From Scytolyngbya sp. HA4215-MV1 (GTDB lineage: Bacteria > Cyanobacteriota > Cyanobacteriia > Leptolyngbyales > Leptolyngbyaceae): a stretch of DNA of 64,000 nucleotides. Where the stretch lies: NCBI GenBank assembly GCA_019359045.1, contig JAHHIA010000005.1:186001-250000 (forward strand), read 5' to 3'. Positions within the stretch are counted from its first letter, which is position 1. Every line of letters begins with the position of its first letter. A model generated the notes under the pieces. That model did not search any database. It worked only from the letters and a program-made list of their open reading frames with translations, and was not told the DNA's origin. Made by a program: the position numbers and the translations under genes. This document shows, in pieces, positions 56,644 through 64,000 of the stretch.

Positions 56644-59600
56644 TTAAGATTGAGAAACTCTCAGGCAGGTGAGTACAAGATCTCGAACTTCACGGAGTAA
56701 ATCATCACGGCTGTAAGCACCTTTTTGCAGGATCTGCTCAACGTACCCATTCAGACGCAGATGATCGGCGGGGGAGAGATCCATTGCTGTGATGACAATG
56801 ACAGGGATCTGCCGCCATTCGGGTTGGCGGCGCAGTGCTTGAATAAATTGAAAACCATCCATTTCAGGCATCATCAAATCTAAAAGAATTAAATCAGGTT
56901 GTTTTTGAACCACTGCAGCGATCGCCGCCCGTCCGTTTTCGGCTTCTGTCACTTGCCAACCTTCCCGCAGCAGCAAGCGATGGAACATCTCACGGGTCGC
57001 TAAATCATCTTCAGCAATGAGAACCTGTCCCTTCAATTCGCCCGAATGGATATCCGGACAATATTTTTCCAGCAATCCAGCCAACCGCTTATAGTTAACG
57101 GGTTTGGTTAAATAATCGGATGCACCCAGCGCAAAGCCCAAATTTTTGTTATCGACGATCGTCACTACCACTACCGGGATTTCTGCCAGTTCCGGATCGG
57201 CTTTTAGCTCAGATAACACCCGCCAGCCATCCATTCCCGGCATCATCACATCCAACGTGATAGCATCGGGGTGCAGCTCTCTCGCTCGTTGCAAGCCATC
57301 CTGTCCACTGGTTGCCGTTTCGACCTGAAACCCATCTTTAGCCAGATAGCGCACCATGAGATCGCGTGTAGTGGCATCGTCATCAATCACCAAAATCGTA
57401 CCGATATTGGCTGTTACAGAGGAAGCAAAAGAGGAGGTTGTTTGCACAGACGATTCTTGAAGAGGCTCAGGTTTGAAATCGATCACTTCGATCGGCAATT
57501 CGATCGTAAAAGTTGAACCCTGACCGACTGCACTCACAACTTGGATATCTCCCCCCATCATCTGACAAAATCTTTGTGTAATCGCCAGCCCTAGCCCCGT
57601 GCCACCATACTTGCGCGTGGTCGAGGCATCTGCTTGAGTAAATGCCTGAAACAGACGACTCTTCTGACTTTCCGTCATCCCGATTCCCGTATCCTGGACT
57701 TGAAACTGGATAGTGGAGGTCGGTTGAGCCGCAGATTTCCGTAAGGTAGGCTGAGAATTAGGCGCTAAAGCATCCATGGTAGCCATCGTTCTCTCCGCTA
57801 CTTCTCGCTTTTCTACCGTTAAGGTAATAGTGCCTTGCTCGGTAAACTTACTAGCATTGCTCAGCAGGTTAAAAAGCGCCTGCCGAACTTTGGTCAAATC
57901 CGCGTGCATCGTCCCCAAAGGCTCAGCACAGTTGAGAACCAAGGTATTTTTATTTTTTTCGACTAGCGGTCGAATTGTATTGGCCACTTCATCAATCAGA
58001 CTGCTGATATCAAAGGTTTCCAAGAAAAGATCCATTTTTCCGGCTTCAATCTTTGAGATGTCGAGGATGTCGTTAATGAGACCAAGCAAATGTTTACCTG
58101 CACCCCGAATTTTTTCCAAATCTGGCGTCATGTCTTCGTAGCCCAGATCCTCAGCATCTTCCTGGAGCATCTCGCTATAGCCAATGATGGCATTCAGCGG
58201 GGTTCGCAATTCGTGACTCATATTTGCCAGGAATTGGCTCTTAGCACGATTGGCATCTTCAGCTGACTCCTTAGCTTTATAGAGTTCAACCTGGGTTTGT
58301 TTCCGTTCAGTAATATCTTCTACCGTGCCTTCGTAGCAGAGCAAATTGCCTTCTGGATCGTTCACTGCCACAGCATTCTCAGAAATCCAGATGATGCTAC
58401 CGTCTCGGCGATAAATTTGTGATTCAAACTCCGAAACTCTCCCCTGTTTCTGCATCAGGGCAATGAACTCGTGCCGTCGTTGCGGCTCAAGATAAAGCTG
58501 ATGTTCGATATCCGTCAGAGCTGCGATCAGATCTTGAGGAGATGGGTAGCCATAAATGCGTGCCAGTGCAGGGTTGGCACTCAGATAATGTCCATCGGGA
58601 GTGGTTTGGAAAATGCCAGTCACCGCATTTTCAAAGATGCTGCGATATTTTTCTTCGGCTTGGCGTAAGGCGGCTTCTGCTCGTTTGCGATCGCCCACTT
58701 CAATGGTAAGTGCGACCAAATCGGCGATCGATCCAGCAAAATTTTGTTCATTCAATTGCCACTGCCGATGTGTACCCACATGTTCATGACAGACCACTCC
58801 CACCACTTCCCCACGCACCCAGATGGGTGCATCAATCAGGGACAAAATCCCTTCAGGTTCTAGCAAATCCTCCCAAAACTCACGGGTGCGGGCGTCGGTG
58901 CGAGTATCAGTCACCGTTATTGTACGAGTGGTTTCCAGTGCCTGGAAGTAGGTAGGGTGATCGGCTAAAGCATGTTCAAATCCATCAGTATGGCGACAGG
59001 TACTTCGCCGATAAAGATCAATACATTGCAATTGGGTGCGATCGCGATTGTAAAGCCAAATAGCAACCTGTTCTACTTCCAGCGCATTGGCAGCAACTTC
59101 GGTGATTACCTTAAATGATTCTTCCAAATCGCCTTCTGCGATCGTCTTGTGGTTTGCCAGTTCTGCCAGCGCCTGACTTTGGCGACGTAGTTGCCGTTCG
59201 CTTTCTTGTAAAGCAATTTCTGCTTGTTTGCGATCAGTAATATCCAGACAAACACCCGTCAGCAAAAGCGGTTTACCATCTGGATCGCGGAGCACATTGC
59301 CTCGACTGGTTAACCAGCGAGGGGTGCCATCTTTGAGAACAATCCGATATTCGGCTCGATAGTCTTGTCCTTCTTCCAGCGTCAGTCGCTGGGCTTCTTG
59401 AATAATGGGGCGATCGTCTGGGTGCACCAATTCTAAAAACTCTTCAAACTTACCTTGAAAAGAACCCGGTTCCAATCCAAATAGGGACTCGAGTTCATTC
59501 GACCATTTTTCTTCGCCAGTAATAATATTCCAGTCCCAGGCGCCCATCCGAGCAGCCCCTAGCGACAGCCGTAACAGCTCCTCATTTTGGCGCAGCGCCG

Positions 59601-61611
59601 CTTCTGATTGTTGCCGTTCCAACTCTGCTGCCGCTCGAATGGCAAAAATTTGGAGCAATGTCTTTGCCAGTTGCTCATCGGTTAAGGGTTTGCGCCCCAT
59701 CACCACTAGCCAGCCCAACGGATTTTCATCACTATCCAGCAAGGGGGCTGCCAAATAACTCTCCACACTCATCTCAACCAAGCGACGATCGTGAGGAAAC
59801 TGCTCCGCCACATTGGCTGCATAGTAAATGAGATCTTTGCCTGTATGCACCTGGCAAGGAGTATTCGTGATCTCATATTCAAAATTCTCAACGATATGCC
59901 CCTGAGAAAAAACAATGACGGTAGAAGCGCGATCGGTCTCTTGGTCCTTTAATTTGGCAACCAGGACATACTCCATGTCGAGCGCTTCTGCCAGATATTG
60001 CACCAAAGATTGGAAAAACTTATCTCCTGTTGCTGCTGAAACCCCCTGGGCAACCGCCTGAAGCGCTGATTCGATCTCCTGGCGTTTAATAAACAGCCCC
60101 ATCTGAGAACCCAGCGTGTTCATCATTCTGAGGACATCATTATCGGGACGGCGGCGCTTGCGGCTAAAAAAGGACATGACGCCAACCACAGTGTCACCGC
60201 TGAGAATCGGCACCCCAAACGCAGCCCGCAATCCGGCTTGAGCCGCAATTCCTACCCGCAAAAATTGTTCATCATCGAGAACATTTGCCATCCAGATCGC
60301 TTCTTTTAATCCCCATACCCGTCCAGCTAATCCTTGCCCTTTGGCAAAGGTAATTTCTCGACTATCCTGCTCAAATTCTGTTCTCTGGGCGAAGGAATTG
60401 GCCCAACTTTCCACGTACCGCAACACGTTTAGATTGGGGTCCACAATCCAAAGTTCGCCCAAATCCCAATTCAACCCCTCACACATACCCTGCAAGATTT
60501 TAGGTGCTGCGTCTTGCAGCGTTGTTGATTCTGCCAGCGCCAGGGTTGCCGCATATTGGCTTGCCAACCGCCTTTTTGCCCGTCGCTGTTGAGAGAGGTT
60601 GCGGTTCAAAATCAAAAATAGGTAAAGCACAAAAATCAGAACCAGTAGGGCAAAGACCCTGAGCCACAGCCTCTTTTGGCTAAATTTTGAGACACGCGCA
60701 TAGAGCAACTGGTCTAAAACAGGTAAAACTGTGTCATATAGCTGAAATTGGCTGACCAGAGCCTGTTCGCTTGTCTTCAGGGATTGTTCGGGTCGATATT
60801 TTCCATCTTCCGGCTTTGCTGATCGTATGGCTTGTAAAACCAGGCGAGTTTTCGCATCGTTTTCTTGAAAAGCCGGTTCTAACCGTTGTTGGAACGTCGT
60901 GTTCGCTAAAAAAGCAATTTGTTTGCCCCGCCAATTGGCATCTAAAAGATCTGTAATCGCGCTTGCCAAAACGATCATTTTTACCCTTTCGTCCAGGCTG
61001 GCTTGTTTTTGCTTTGCCATTCGGATGCCTAAATCCCGCGATCGTGCTGTGCCTTCTATCATGCTAGGCAAGTGATGAATCAGGACATCCATCAAGTAGT
61101 AGCTATCCAGTTCAGGGTCCAAAATTAGGTTTGAAGTATCGCCCACATGGGTCATGAGGGCAATCAGTTTGTGGGTCAGGGCGGTTTGTTTGGCTAAAGC
61201 AGTTTCAGGAGACAGCGATCGCTCTTCATTTTTGAGCTGATACCAGGACTGCTTCCAGGCATCCCACTGTGCAGTTGTTTGCAACGTTTTCCCCAACTGC
61301 TGGTCAACCCCATCGACCTGTTGAATAACGGCTCCAGTTTCCTCCTGTTTGGCCAATAATTTTGCACTCAAAGAAGTATCCCCATTGAGATATTCACTGG
61401 CAATTCGTTGATGCTGAATCACTTGTTCCAAAAGTTGACGCAGGGCATTACTGTACTCAAGCCCCTGGCGTTCTTTTTGGGTAAACTCGATCTGGTTCTG
61501 TATCTCAGCTACCAACTGGTTGACTACGGTTCCAAACGGTAGCGTGAAAACTAGTAACAGACCGACCAGAGTTGCATGTCCAGCAAATTGCTTAAACAGC
61601 TTTTTTCTCAC
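56644..61611 (-). CDS. Giant membrane GAF/PAS hybrid histidine kinase with two receivers
   Basis: Protein of 1655 residues from GTG 61611, with GGAG at 61619-61622; a TTG at 61725 would add 38 residues. Two TMs (~14-33 and ~313-335) flank a mostly helical exported sensor containing LDPELDSYYLMDVL. Then come GAF (~350-500), GAF (~510-660), PAS (~690-810), GAF (~835-990) and PAS (~1000-1110). Phospho-His1133 is in [15 protein letters not shown]1 has Asp1454 ([13 protein letters not shown], Lys in DYLTKPV), and REC2 has Asp1578 ([25 protein letters not shown]). None of its GAFs has the bilin Cys-His pair. It is separated from the rest of the island by 440 nt with a mobile element. Confidence 0.93.
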   Translation of the reverse strand: MRKKLFKQFAGHATLVGLLLVFTLPFGTVVNQLVAEIQNQIEFTQKERQGLEYSNALRQLLEQVIQHQRIASEYLNGDTSLSAKLLAKQEETGAVIQQVDGVDQQLGKTLQTTAQWDAWKQSWYQLKNEERSLSPETALAKQTALTHKLIALMTHVGDTSNLILDPELDSYYLMDVLIHHLPSMIEGTARSRDLGIRMAKQKQASLDERVKMIVLASAITDLLDANWRGKQIAFLANTTFQQRLEPAFQENDAKTRLVLQAIRSAKPEDGKYRPEQSLKTSEQALVSQFQLYDTVLPVLDQLLYARVSKFSQKRLWLRVFALLVLIFVLYLFLILNRNLSQQRRAKRRLASQYAATLALAESTTLQDAAPKILQGMCEGLNWDLGELWIVDPNLNVLRYVESWANSFAQRTEFEQDSREITFAKGQGLAGRVWGLKEAIWMANVLDDEQFLRVGIAAQAGLRAAFGVPILSGDTVVGVMSFFSRKRRRPDNDVLRMMNTLGSQMGLFIKRQEIESALQAVAQGVSAATGDKFFQSLVQYLAEALDMEYVLVAKLKDQETDRASTVIVFSQGHIVENFEYEITNTPCQVHTGKDLIYYAANVAEQFPHDRRLVEMSVESYLAAPLLDSDENPLGWLVVMGRKPLTDEQLAKTLLQIFAIRAAAELERQQSEAALRQNEELLRLSLGAARMGAWDWNIITGEEKWSNELESLFGLEPGSFQGKFEEFLELVHPDDRPIIQEAQRLTLEEGQDYRAEYRIVLKDGTPRWLTSRGNVLRDPDGKPLLLTGVCLDITDRKQAEIALQESERQLRRQSQALAELANHKTIAEGDLEESFKVITEVAANALEVEQVAIWLYNRDRTQLQCIDLYRRSTCRHTDGFEHALADHPTYFQALETTRTITVTDTRTDARTREFWEDLLEPEGILSLIDAPIWVRGEVVGVVCHEHVGTHRQWQLNEQNFAGSIADLVALTIEVGDRKRAEAALRQAEEKYRSIFENAVTGIFQTTPDGHYLSANPALARIYGYPSPQDLIAALTDIEHQLYLEPQRRHEFIALMQKQGRVSEFESQIYRRDGSIIWISENAVAVNDPEGNLLCYEGTVEDITERKQTQVELYKAKESAEDANRAKSQFLANMSHELRTPLNAIIGYSEMLQEDAEDLGYEDMTPDLEKIRGAGKHLLGLINDILDISKIEAGKMDLFLETFDISSLIDEVANTIRPLVEKNKNTLVLNCAEPLGTMHADLTKVRQALFNLLSNASKFTEQGTITLTVEKREVAERTMATMDALAPNSQPTLRKSAAQPTSTIQFQVQDTGIGMTESQKSRLFQAFTQADASTTRKYGGTGLGLAITQRFCQMMGGDIQVVSAVGQGSTFTIELPIEVIDFKPEPLQESSVQTTSSFASSVTANIGTILVIDDDATTRDLMVRYLAKDGFQVETATSGQDGLQRARELHPDAITLDVMMPGMDGWRVLSELKADPELAEIPVVVVTIVDNKNLGFALGASDYLTKPVNYKRLAGLLEKYCPDIHSGELKGQVLIAEDDLATREMFHRLLLREGWQVTEAENGRAAIAAVVQKQPDLILLDLMMPEMDGFQFIQALRRQPEWRQIPVIVITAMDLSPADHLRLNGYVEQILQKGAYSRDDLLREVRDLVLTCLRVSQS

Positions 61612-61618
61612 AGCGGGT

Positions 61619-61622
61619 CTCC
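61619..61622 (-). promoter_or_regulatory. Shine-Dalgarno GGAG ahead of GTG start
   Basis: On the minus strand GGAG lies 7 nt before GTG 61611, and MRKKLFKQF plus a hydrophobic segment follow, a natural signal-anchor start. It argues against the TTG at 61725. Confidence 0.6.
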
Positions 61623-62251
61623 GATGAGTAAGGTGGAGGTTTGCCTTATGCAAAAAATGGGTCAAGTAGACGGTTTGATCAAAGAATCGCAACCAGGAAA
61701 TAGGGGCACTCCTGTGAGAACCCAAAATTAACGAATACGCCTTTAGTAGATGCCAGTCAGATCGTTTCGCAGCAAAACTGTAAGTAACTTTGGCTTAAAT
61801 TCCTCCTAAAGATGTGATTGATATACAGAGCAGTCGGTACATGATTCCGGAAATAAATGAAGGATCACGATTTTGGGTTAGGCACCCATGTCACCTGTGC
61901 TAAGCTGCAGCAATTTTCCCTGATGATAGAAACGATGGTCTAATGCAAAACGCCTGATTAGAAAAACTTTGCGTTCATGTGATCTGGAAATTCAGCAGTG
62001 CGGCAGCGAGCTTAATTAGTTCCAGAATTCCCAAATTTTCCGTATTATTACTCATTCTGATCTTTCTGTGATCACGATCGTGTTTTTTTAAGCGGATTGG
62101 TGTATGCATTCACGCAATTAAGCCAAAACACCTACCTTGGGCAATCCTTGCCTGTGGCAAACCCGCGTGAGGCTGTTTTTGGCAAGGACAATGCTCGCAC
62201 TGCAAGCCAGGTCAGCGGAAAATAGACACAGAGAAGCCTCAAACAAAAAGT

Positions 62252-62320
62252 AAGGTTGAGCTGAGGGTCCTCAAACCAGGCAAGCACAGGCTTGAGGGTT
62301 TGCAACCTCAACTCAACCTT
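62252..62320. ncRNA. Long imperfect hairpin downstream of frr
   Basis: 62252-62266 (AAGGTTGAGCTGAGG) pairs with 62306-62320 at 14 of 15 positions. Inside, CCTCAA (62269-62274) can pair with TTGAGG (62292-62297), or CAAACC (62272-62277) with GGTTTG (62297-62302), which exclude each other. Such alternatives could be a switching RNA, but a terminator or dispersed repeat is equally possible. It lies 35 nt past the frr stop in frr's sense. Confidence 0.4.
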
Positions 62321-62322
62321 CA

Positions 62323-62340
62323 GAGAGAAAAGGTTCTCTC
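62323..62340 (-). terminator. 7-bp hairpin just past the frr stop
   Basis: GAGAGAA (62323-62329) pairs with TTCTCTC (62334-62340) across an AAGG loop. It is 14 nt beyond the frr stop on the minus strand. No U-run follows, so it may stabilise or pause the transcript rather than end it alone. Confidence 0.45.
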
Positions 62341-62354
62341 GCCTCAACGATCGA

Positions 62355-62903
62355 TTAGACCGTCGTGATATCTTTTTCTTTTTCCGCTAGTAAAGTATCG
62401 ATTTTAGTCACGTACTTGTCAGTCAGCTTTTGTACTTTGTCTTGTAAGTCACGCGATTCGTCTTCTGAAATTTCGCTTGCTTTTTCTTGCTTACGGATAG
62501 AATCGACCGCATCTCGACGAATATTACGAATTGCAACTTTTCCCTCTTCCGCAAATTTTGCAGCGACCTTGACCAGCTCTTTTCGGCGATCGCTGGTTAA
62601 TGGTGGAATATTCAACCGAATCGTTGAACCGTCATTATTTGGGGTCAAGCCCACATCGGACATCGAAATCGCTTTCTCAACCAGGTTGAGCGAACTGCGA
62701 TCGAACGGCTGAATGTTAATGGTGCTGGCATCAGGGGTGCTGATATTGGCAAGCGATTTGAGAGGGGTCGGTGCACCATAATATTCAACCATTACGCGAT
62801 CGAGCAGCGCAGCGTTTGCCCGTCCAGTACGAATGGTGTTAAAAGACCGTTGCGTAGCGTCAACCGCTTTTTGCATGTGGTCTTCAGCATCAGCTAACTT
62901 CAC
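62355..62903 (-). CDS. frr: Ribosome recycling factor
   Basis: Protein of 182 residues. GGAGG at 62909-62913 lies 5-6 nt before GTG 62903, so the protein begins [14 protein letters not shown], not at the upstream TTG 62918. RRF signatures [19 protein letters not shown] and [16 protein letters not shown] are present, and the two-domain length is normal. It splits post-termination ribosomes with EF-G. It overlaps the pyrH stop by 14 nt, so translation is probably coupled. Confidence 0.97.
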   Translation of the reverse strand: MKLADAEDHMQKAVDATQRSFNTIRTGRANAALLDRVMVEYYGAPTPLKSLANISTPDASTINIQPFDRSSLNLVEKAISMSDVGLTPNNDGSTIRLNIPPLTSDRRKELVKVAAKFAEEGKVAIRNIRRDAVDSIRKQEKASEISEDESRDLQDKVQKLTDKYVTKIDTLLAEKEKDITTV

Positions 62904-63618
62904 AGAAACCTCCCACAATGGTTCCGATCGATTCTCCCATGACTGCGCGCCGAATGTTGCCCTTCACTGAGAGGTCAAACACAATAATGGGAATATCATT
63001 ATCTTTACAAAGAGAAATTGCTGTACTATCCATAACGCGCAAATCTTGGCTCAAAACATGTCCGTAGGTCAGGCTTTGATAGCGTTTTGCTTGAGGGTTG
63101 ATACGGGGATCAGAGTCATAGATCCCATCGACCTTGGTTGCCTTAAAGAGAACTTCAGCGTTGATTTCAGCGGCTCTAAGTGCAGCCGTTGTATCTGTTG
63201 TAAAGAAAGGATTGCCAGAACCACCCCCAAAAATGACCACTCGCCCTTTTTCGAGGTGCCGAATCGCCCGACGGCGAATATAAGGCTCGGCAACTTCCTG
63301 CATCGAGATAGCCGTTTGGACGCGCGTTGGAACACCAATTTGTTCCAGTGAATCCTGGAGCGTCATCGCATTCATCACAGTCGCAATCATGCCGATATAG
63401 TCAGCAGTTGCTCGATCCATCCCAGCAGCGGCACCTTTGACACCTCGGAAGATGTTGCCCCCGCCAACCACGATCGCGACTTGAACACCGGCAGCGGTGA
63501 CATCTGATACTTGCTGAGCGATTTCATGAACAACCTCAGGGTCAATTCCGTAAGTGAGACTCCCCATTAGGGCTTCTCCGCTCAGTTTTAGTAAAACCCG
63601 TTTGTAAGTTTTCCCCAT
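62890..63618 (-). CDS. pyrH: UMP kinase
   Basis: Protein of 242 residues from ATG 63618; an upstream TTG at 63654 is less likely, since family proteins begin near [20 protein letters not shown] binds phosphate, [10 protein letters not shown] is the GGGN loop, and [12 protein letters not shown] is the family C-terminal region signature. It makes UDP from UMP and ATP for pyrimidine supply. The pyrH-frr order is the classical arrangement in bacteria, here with a 14-nt overlap. Confidence 0.97.
   Translation of the reverse strand: MGKTYKRVLLKLSGEALMGSLTYGIDPEVVHEIAQQVSDVTAAGVQVAIVVGGGNIFRGVKGAAAGMDRATADYIGMIATVMNAMTLQDSLEQIGVPTRVQTAISMQEVAEPYIRRRAIRHLEKGRVVIFGGGSGNPFFTTDTTAALRAAEINAEVLFKATKVDGIYDSDPRINPQAKRYQSLTYGHVLSQDLRVMDSTAISLCKDNDIPIIVFDLSVKGNIRRAVMGESIGTIVGGFCEVS
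62909..62913 (-). promoter_or_regulatory. Shine-Dalgarno GGAGG fixing the frr GTG start
   Basis: GGAGG on the minus strand sits inside the last codons of pyrH, 5 nt before GTG 62903. It explains the coupled start and rules out the 5-codon-longer reading. Confidence 0.8.
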
Positions 63619-64000
63619 GAAGTGACTATTTTCTGAACTCAAATGACTTGCCAACTAAGATAACACTAGTGTCTCAAGAAACTAGAGAAAACTAGAGAAA
63701 CCCTCTACCTTCAGACACTTTGATTCCAAGCCCCAACTGGTTTGCAAAGACTGATTTAACAATCTCAGCAATCCGGTCTAAAAAACCATCACCACTCAGT
63801 TAATAGGCTGACCCTTTGAGGGTTAACGAATCACCAGTCATTACGATTCAGGTACTGTCAATTCCGGAAAGCTTTGTTGGATTCCTCAGTTCTCTAACAA
63901 GCTGTATGTCTACCCTCTCCAGATTTTGTCACTTGCTAGATTGGCAGGGGAGAGACTCTCAACGAGCGCCCCTTCAATTATTACGATTTTTAACAATTTC
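63619..64000. other. Upstream region of pyrH
   Basis: No gene. GAAACTAGAGAAA is repeated in tandem at 63675-63700 (ACTAGAGAAA twice). The pyrH promoter should be here, but no clear -35/-10 pair was found. Confidence 0.4.

Larger units (their letters stand above)
61612..62354. other. Intergenic stretch upstream of the giant kinase
   Basis: No gene accepted. The region 61740-62100 is AT-rich and may contain the kinase promoter. 62252-62340 contains strong inverted repeats, listed separately. A 71-residue minus-strand frame at 62132-62347 overlaps them and is unlikely to be real. Confidence 0.45.

Noticed and set aside
59200-60300. GAF domains of the giant kinase as possible additional cyanobacteriochromes
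   Set aside because: They lack the DXCF and CH cysteines that attach bilin.
62132-62347. Small Leu-rich frame past frr
   Set aside because: It covers the inverted repeats and resembles random translation of them.

Overview
The window looks like chromosomal DNA of a cyanobacterium, most likely a filamentous Leptolyngbya/Oscillatoriales type. This rests on the frequent GCGATCGC (HIP1) octamers and gatcgc cores, a DUF3370 protein, a VTE6-like (DUF92) phytyl-phosphate kinase, the cyanobacterial forms of GuaA, TpiA, MoaA, PyrH and Frr, and a bilin-binding cyanobacteriochrome GAF domain. No tRNA, rRNA, CRISPR array, phage or intact transposase gene was recognised. I annotate 43 protein genes.

Layout. 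1-7.4 kb holds envelope and secreted proteins: a glycine-rich beta-helix protein, an AT-rich M50-type protease with a helical-repeat tail, two small secreted proteins, a retropepsin-like protease and a soluble lytic transglycosylase. 7.9-17.8 kb is a mixed set: two GNAT acetyltransferases, a GT39-like membrane protein with TPRs, an SDR, an orphan osmoprotectant-type ABC ATPase, DUF3370, a small zinc-ribbon-like protein and an odd CNT nucleoside-transporter homologue. 17.9-24.7 kb is a minus-strand block with a glycosyltransferase, a large sensor kinase carrying a DXCF-type cyanobacteriochrome GAF, and a REC-kinase hybrid. 25-38 kb is mostly housekeeping and enzymes: methyltransferase, L/F-transferase homologue, S8 protease with PPC domains, DUF92, VOC protein, lipase-like hydrolase, TPR protein, rsmE and guaA. 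38-42.6 kb carries a STAS-like protein, an MFS transporter, moaA and tpiA on the plus strand.

42.8-61.6 kb is a 19 kb minus-strand signalling island. In order of transcription it has a giant GAF/PAS hybrid kinase, a single-domain response regulator, a REC-kinase-REC-REC, a CHASE4 kinase, a Cache/HAMP/PAS kinase, a FIST sensor protein, a GAF kinase and finally a REC-class III cyclase predicted to make cAMP. The five kinases share nearly the same HisKA-HATPase-REC(-REC) core, so the island looks like a duplicated kinase core fitted with different sensors. The central four genes (regulator plus three kinases) overlap or lie within 25 nt of each other. One kinase has a degenerate receiver in which the phospho-acceptor Asp is Glu. 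The window ends with the coupled pair pyrH-frr.

The most concrete non-gene finding is a family of short transposon-like elements of 165-184 bp. They have CTACNGTGT-type terminal inverted repeats, and two copies (34985-35149 and 56312-56495) are flanked by perfect 10- and 11-bp target-site duplications. A third copy near 33.5 kb is partial. Several other dispersed repeats and hairpins occupy the intergenic spaces.
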